Source: Romanomermis culicivorax
Lineage: Eukaryota; Nematoda; Enoplea; Mermithida; Mermithidae
Direction of reading: 5' to 3'
DNA: 64,000 bases
NCBI GenBank assembly: GCA_963922205.1
Contig: CAWUHX010000219.1
Coordinates: forward strand, 372,001 to 436,000
The notes beneath the pieces were generated by a model. That model was not told the origin of the DNA. It was given only the letters and a program-made list of their open reading frames with translations, and did no database searches. Both the position numbers and the translations under genes were made by a program. Shown one piece after another: positions 58,393 through 64,000 of the stretch. Positions within the stretch are counted from its first letter, which is position 1. Each line of letters opens with the position of its first letter.

Positions 58393-59210
58393 TGTAACGA
58401 CCAGATTTAGTGAAGCACTTTACTTTAACCAAATGGATGTTACGGCAACAAAACGGCGCTGGGGAGATGGGTGATTCAACAATACGGGGGCGATATGATA
58501 CTAATCCACGGCTGCTTTGAGACGTCGACAACAATACAAAAAACGCAGTCTCGATTTAAAAATATAATGAACAGGCCTCGGTTTAAATGCTTTCGTAAAA
58601 ATGGCCACTTGCAAATATAAAAACGGGGGCGAGTGCGGTTTGAAAAACGACGAATTCAATAATCCAAAAAACTTACAAAATCATGCTTTGCTTCTCTTTT
58701 TATATGACGTTTTTGGCCACTCCCTGGGCGTCGCGGGAGGTCGTGCTTCTGTCCATCTTCTTCCACCAATTGTTGCTTCCTGCTTCGCTTTCCATGCTTA
58801 CTTAATCACGCCCTTTAATGCTTTTCTAGTACAGTATGCTTTTCGTGTATTGCTTGCTTCCTAGGGTGGGCTTAGCCACACCTTTGTGCTTCTGTGCATG
58901 CTTCCTGTGTCTGTTTCTCTGAATACACATGTTTTGTGGGGCCATCGCTACCGTTGCACATGAGACTACTGTCTGGCGGGGGCTTTTACGTATTTTACTG
59001 TGTGCAGGTGTTGTTTACGATTTTTACGGGGGATTACAGTAGCCATGGAATGTGTAGTTTAGTGTAGGTTCTAGGGGACCAGCCGCCGTTTGTGCAAATT
59101 AATTGGGTTATCTTAATTGGGCTACCGGGGTGTGAGCAGATCAAAATAAAGTACTTCACGTAATTTTATAGGAAAGTTTGGGTGTGAATCCCAGACACCC
59201 TTGAGACGAT
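58393..59210 (+). repeat. dispersed 0.8 kb repeat, plus-strand copy
   Basis: Starts TGTAACGACCAG and contains AATAAAGTACTTCACG and GGGTGTGAATCCCAGACACCC near the end. Inverted relative at 6318-7133. Possible solo LTR. Confidence 0.55.
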
Positions 59211-59339
59211 AAAATAGGAAAATGAATAATATATAATAAATGTTTATCACATACAGTATGCTATATATTTACAGTACTGCTTTAGCAGGTATGTTACAGT
59301 TGATAATCTAAATAAAATTGACCTGATTCTAGGGGCCCA

Positions 59340-60535
59340 TTGTATTAAACGTACTAGTTACAAGCTACAAGTTACAAATTACAATTGAAAAAAGCTACCA
59401 GTTGTACAAGTTGGCATTGGATATAAATTTTTTGTCTACAAGCAAAAACCTACTAGTTCAGAGTCAATTTTGCAAGTCATACAAGTATGTTTCAATTTTT
59501 GGACTTTTAATCCACAATTTTAGTTTTTCAAGGTTACAAGCCTTACAAGGATAGACAACAAGCATTCTTTATGAATGTATTTTTTGTGAATACATTTTTA
59601 TAGGGCGATTTTACATGTTGTACAAGCATATAATAAGTGTACGGAAAAGCATTGCATAACATTTTTTACAGTTGTACACTTGTAACAGTGGTGTCAACAA
59701 TTTTTATAACAATTAAAATTAATTCGCGGTACGAAATACTTGTTGTCGATGTGCGTTATTATTTTCTTCTGTAAAAAATTGTCTTCAGAATCGCTTCTTT
59801 CAGTAGAAATATCCATAGTAGCCCATATACTGAAAACCATACATGCACTGGACAAAATTTTTTTTGGGAGAGGGCAAATGCCAGTAATGTTCCTATACAA
59901 AGTATATGGCGAATTTTTTTGTTGGGGTTGTACACCCCCGTACCAAATCCCCCCATCATCCCTCTGCGTTCATGTATGGGGAAACACTTGTAGAACTTGT
60001 TTGATTTTTTAATCCCCATTTTACTAAGAGTTAAATATCACAACGAATTAATTCATAAAAATTTATGAAGTTCATATGTCTTTGAGGAAAAATGACTGCT
60101 GCATCCATTACAACTGAATTCAAAAAAACAAAATGTTGAAGGAAAGAAGAAATTAAGTGAAACTAATTATTTATCAGTGAAATTTGACTAGTAATTCTAT
60201 TGCACATTAAAACCTCACAAGTCTTTATACTATTGTAGCATTCCTTTGTGCAAAGCCCAACTTGTAGGACTTGTAAATTCAACAAAAACTATGTTTTCAA
60301 ATGTTTAACTACATCTGTAACTGACTTGTAGCTACAAATAGTTTTATGGGATGCTGCTCTTGTAAAACTTCCCTTGTAGGACTTCTAATCATTTCAAGTA
60401 ATTTTACGCAATACCATCTTGTAAATTAAAGTTGTTGCACTTGTAAAAATTTCACTTGTAGGACTTGTACCTGTAGCTTGTAACTTGTAATTTCTGGCTG
60501 GTAGGACTTGTAATGACTTGTGCAACAAGTCACAG
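59340..60535. repeat. foldback element with TTGTAGGACTTGTAA-type arms
   Basis: Left arm near 59355 (AGTTACAAGCTACAAGTTAC and CTAGTT units) is inverted at 60190-60535 (TGTAGCTTGTAACTTGTAAT, CTTGTAGGACTTGTA repeated). The centre has no transposase. Confidence 0.65.
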
Positions 60536-60607
60536 GGGTGTTTTATATATAAGTGGTCCTCGAGTACAAGTTGCCCTCAAGTATAAGTCACTATTTTAGA
60601 TTTTCTG

Positions 60608-61614
60608 TTAACCCTTAATGTCCTATATATATATATACAGCATAGTAAAAATATATAACCTCGTTAATTGCAGCATATGTCATCGAATATGCAATTAAAA
60701 ACAGTGTCATTTTCTGCGGTGTATTTGCAACCTTTTGCACTCCAAGAACAGCTGCAGATTGTGTTTGGTATACTGTGTAAATTTTTTGTCTGATGCTATA
60801 TTTTTCGGTTTTTTTATTTTTCAGGCGGATTTTAACTAGGAATTTCTCTAATGCAGTCGAAAAGTATATCCATTTTTCATTGGAATGCTTTTCATGGCAT
60901 TGAATTACCCAGCATTGCGTATTTTTGAGAATTTTTTGAAAAGCGAGCGTTCTCTTGCTTTTCAGCTTGATTTATTTTGATGTGTTTTACACAATGCCAG
61001 AACCAAAAGCATGGGAAATTATTTACGATTTATCAATGTCAAGTAGTGATTTGGAGGTAGGTGTGCATGTAGATCTAGCATCATTCGACAACAAATATTT
61101 CATTTTACGTCAATTCAATGAAACCTAGCGAAAACTTGGCTTCAGAGTCCATCCAAAAATCTGCGAGATCAAGGCCTAGAATCTGAAGAAACATTAAAAT
61201 TCTTATTTTTCTATTCTTATTATGAAGAAACATTAAAATTCTTATTCAGTCTAATCACTGATATGCAAAAAAATATTCGAAAAGTCAATCAATTGCGCAA
61301 TAAAATGTATGAAAAAAACAAAAAGGGCCAATAGCACCTTAACAGGCACCCACATCTGAGGATAATTCTATTCCAAGATCAAAATGTGGTCTATGTGGTA
61401 AGGCGACCAAAAAACTACAAAATGCTGCCACAAGTGCCACTTAACAGTTTGCATTGCACATTCAAGGATAACGTGTCCAGATTGTTAAGATTAGTGTGTA
61501 TTTTATGTTAAATTTTATGTCTGTTATCCTTTAGAGTTAATAAACAGAAGTTTTCATGCAGATTCCTGGTACAAAAGTATTTTCAGAAATGACAAACAAT
61601 TAACATTGGGTTGA
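60608..61614 (+). mobile_element. piggyBac-like deletion remnant
   Basis: The left end reads TTAACCCTTAATG, the TTAA plus CCC form typical of piggyBac. The right end AACATTGGGTTGA is a decayed counterpart. Near the right side (61370-61490) two frames give SKCGLCGKATKKLQ and CCHKCHLTVCIAHSRITC, then PDC and a stop, a Cys-rich C-terminus as in piggyBac transposases. A start near 60994 (MPEPKAWEIIYDLSMSSSD) resembles an acidic N-terminus. The catalytic core is absent. Confidence 0.6.
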
Positions 61615-61882
61615 TTCGACCCCAACCAGAATGTTAAGATGCCGAGAATCATCTAGCACAGTATGAAGGAAAAACAACTTTTTGAATAGACTCGACGAGC
61701 CTTCTTTAACTTTGAATAAAACTTTTTCATTCATAGAAAAAGCTTGTGTTTGTACACCCGTTCCCCTTTTCCTATGGCCAGACAGGCAGGCTTTACAAGA
61801 ATCTATGGTCGTAAAAATGCCCACCTTATATGAGAGGTACTCCTTCAGTGCTTTTTGCTGTTTAATGGAGGCCACATTCAAC

Positions 61883-61996
61883 AGGCAAGCTTCTGCCTGA
61901 CATGCCAGGACTTGTTGGTCTACTTATTCATAAAGTGGAAATAGACCCACTTTCTCATTTGCTTGCTGCCTTATCACCAAGATATTAACTGGAATA
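61883..61996 (+). repeat. second copy of the 22975-23105 repeat
   Basis: AAGCTTCTGCCTGACA, CAGGACTTGTTGG and ACCAAGATATTAACTGG match the first copy. Confidence 0.6.
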
Positions 61997-61999
61997 GAT

Positions 62000-64000
62000 G
62001 GATTCTGATTAGAAGAATTCCAAACACTGCTACAGAATTTATTTATCCCAAAAAATGAAAGGGAGTGTCTGCCTAGGCCAGCTACTAAATATATCCAGGG
62101 ATATCTGCGATCGAACCTGCAGTCTGTTTTTTTTTATTTTTCTGCACAGAGATGAAAAAGAGTACAACTGTGTCTGTACATTTTTGTGCACGATGTTAGT
62201 TTTACTGTACAAAAAAAGGAAACGCAAATTAGAAAAGCCTCTAAAATCGCCATTTCACCAATCACGAGCAGGGATCGTTTCAGATTTGGTTGGAGCTGGC
62301 CTTTGGTGTTGCCTGAAAAGAATCCTCTCATCGCAGGCATCGGACGCAATGTTTATTAAGTCTCCTCCACTCCATTTTAATATTTTATGCGTTCAAAACT
62401 ACATAAGATAGCTTTGTCACTACCCGGGGGATGTGTAGGGATAGGACATACAGTAAGAAGATCGCAAGAATTAATTATTACTTTATTACAATTAATTACA
62501 TGATTAATTTTAGAGGTTAACTGTGCGCTTGCGTCAGCCTTGGGTTGTAGGGTTTAGGTTCGGTTTGGCTGGGTTGAAGAGATAGATTGTTTTCTAAAGG
62601 TTGAAGGTTCAGGTTGAGGTTGGCTGATATACTCGGTTGGAGTATGGCTAAAATAGGTTACTGACTTAGGTTACAGTAAATTGGGTAAATTTGGTTGGAA
62701 GCTCACAGAATGTTGAGTGAGCCACGATGAATGACTAATGTAATCAACTGCTCTTCTTCCAACTGAAGAGGGTTCCTTATCTTCATTCATTTCTCTGTTT
62801 TGGTTCTATTTTAGGTTGTCTATTTTCGGTTATAGTTAGTAACAGGATGAAGGTTTTGCTGGGAGTCCTCACGTAGGAGAATCTGAGAATCCAGTGCTGT
62901 TCTCTAAGTGTTTCTATTTCTGGCTGTTTTTCCATTAGGTTTTCAAGTGACACCTTTATGTTTAGGTTGTCAATGTGACTATTCTATGTTGATGGAAATT
63001 AACTGATGTTCGCTTATGAACAATTCAGTTAAGATGCAATGCACAAAAAATAAAAAGGGAAATAAAATGAAATAGGTACAGTAAGAACGAAATATGACAT
63101 AGTAAGAATGGAATATGATACAGTAATGCTAAACTTCATCACTAAGGTCGCTATCTGTGACAGCTTGCTGCGTCAGCGTTAATTTATCCTATAAGAATCA
63201 ATTTCAAAACATATGACTCTAGTGCAATTTTCAGCTCCGTGTATGGGCTGTACTAATAGTGCACTAATCGAGTTTTGATCTGTTGCCTATGAGTCCAAAA
63301 TTTCTGGGGTTATATCAAGAAATTACAATGTTTATTACCAAAAATGATAAAAATACGTGATTATTCATAATCAAGTCTGAGATACCACAGGGTGCATGTT
63401 CACGATACATCTCAAAAATGTTTTTCTTTCTTTTCGGAAAAATTTTCAGAGTAATGTGTTGTTGATAGAAAAAATTACACATGCTGAAATCATGTTAAAA
63501 ATGCATTTATATTCTGGTTTTTGGTGCCCCAATCGTTTTTGTAGTTATTTACAAATTACAAATTGCAAAAAAATATACAATTTGTCTGGTTGATAAGATG
63601 AAAGAAGTACAGTATGAACTAACCTTGTTTAGTGGGAAACTGGTAAATATATGCTGTTACCATGATTTATGACATACAGATGAGATTTATATCTTTTTGG
63701 TTAGACTACAAAGGACAAACAGTGTCTGAGAAATGTTTGTGATTTGTTTGATCCATGACTGGTGAGTGTGTGAGAAATGTTTGTGTTGTGTTTGTGGAGT
63801 GTTTGAGAGTATTTTTACATCTTCGAATCTTTCTCAAATAAAGCTCAAACGATCCTTAAATAACTGGGAATAAATCTGTCAATTGTGGTCAGCTGGTGAT
63901 AAGTGATTATCGTTTGAAGTATTATCAAATTCTTGAACCTTTGGATGATTGAACTTTGTGTATTGAGTGGAATGGTAAACCAAACACAAGACAAGGTGAA
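62000..64000. other. window end: no gene seen, some G/T-rich simple sequence
   Basis: 62520-62720 is rich in GGTT-type motifs and 63720-63820 in GTTTGTG-type motifs. Small frames elsewhere show no family features. Confidence 0.4.

Overview
The window is animal nuclear DNA and most likely comes from a nematode. Two things point there: several interstitial arrays of the nematode telomere unit TTAGGC (CCTAAG on the other strand), and a spliced astacin metalloprotease gene with the signal/prodomain/astacin/EGF/CUB layout of nematode NAS proteins. Introns are large and full of transposon debris, tRNA-derived SINEs and inverted repeats. The species cannot be fixed from sequence alone; a repeat-rich dorylaimid such as a mermithid is a guess.

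Layout. At 60-1863 (+) lies the 3' end of a CUB-domain gene. Facing it, and running over 34117-7584 (-), is a complete paralogous astacin gene. I could model it as 11 exons over 26.5 kb (about 553 codons), with signal peptide, prodomain ending in a basic furin-like site, zinc site, Met-turn, EGF and CUB. The exon encoding the middle of the CUB is 134 nt in both genes. The introns hold SINEs, three copies of a 440-450 bp MITE, interstitial telomere arrays, a 31-bp-type satellite and several foldback elements whose arms are themselves degenerate short tandem repeats.

At 34611-48336 (-) is an LTR retrotransposon of the Ty3/Gypsy type, 494 bp upstream of the astacin start codon and inserted inside a telomere-type array. 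It has 580-bp LTRs, a primer-binding site, a polypurine tract, gag, protease, RT, RNase H and integrase, and then, in the env position, a very long third reading frame (40326-35765). The N-terminal part of that third frame carries the motifs of a DEDDy 3'-5' exonuclease. The copy is dead: it has eight in-frame stops and several frameshifts.

From 48.6 to 51 kb there is a foldback repeat, then a mariner/Tc1-like transposase remnant split by a pogo/Tigger-like deletion derivative. At 56110-51116 (-) is an uninterrupted 1,664-codon gene with its own poly(A) signal. Its protein has a hydrophobic segment followed by an RTX-like patch, and in general layout it recalls large bacterial pore-forming or translocating toxins; horizontal origin is an inference. 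The rest (56.5-64 kb) holds tandem tRNA-headed SINEs, a dispersed 0.8 kb repeat, another foldback and a piggyBac-like remnant.

The two most interesting items are the exonuclease-bearing third frame of the retrotransposon and the intronless toxin-like gene.
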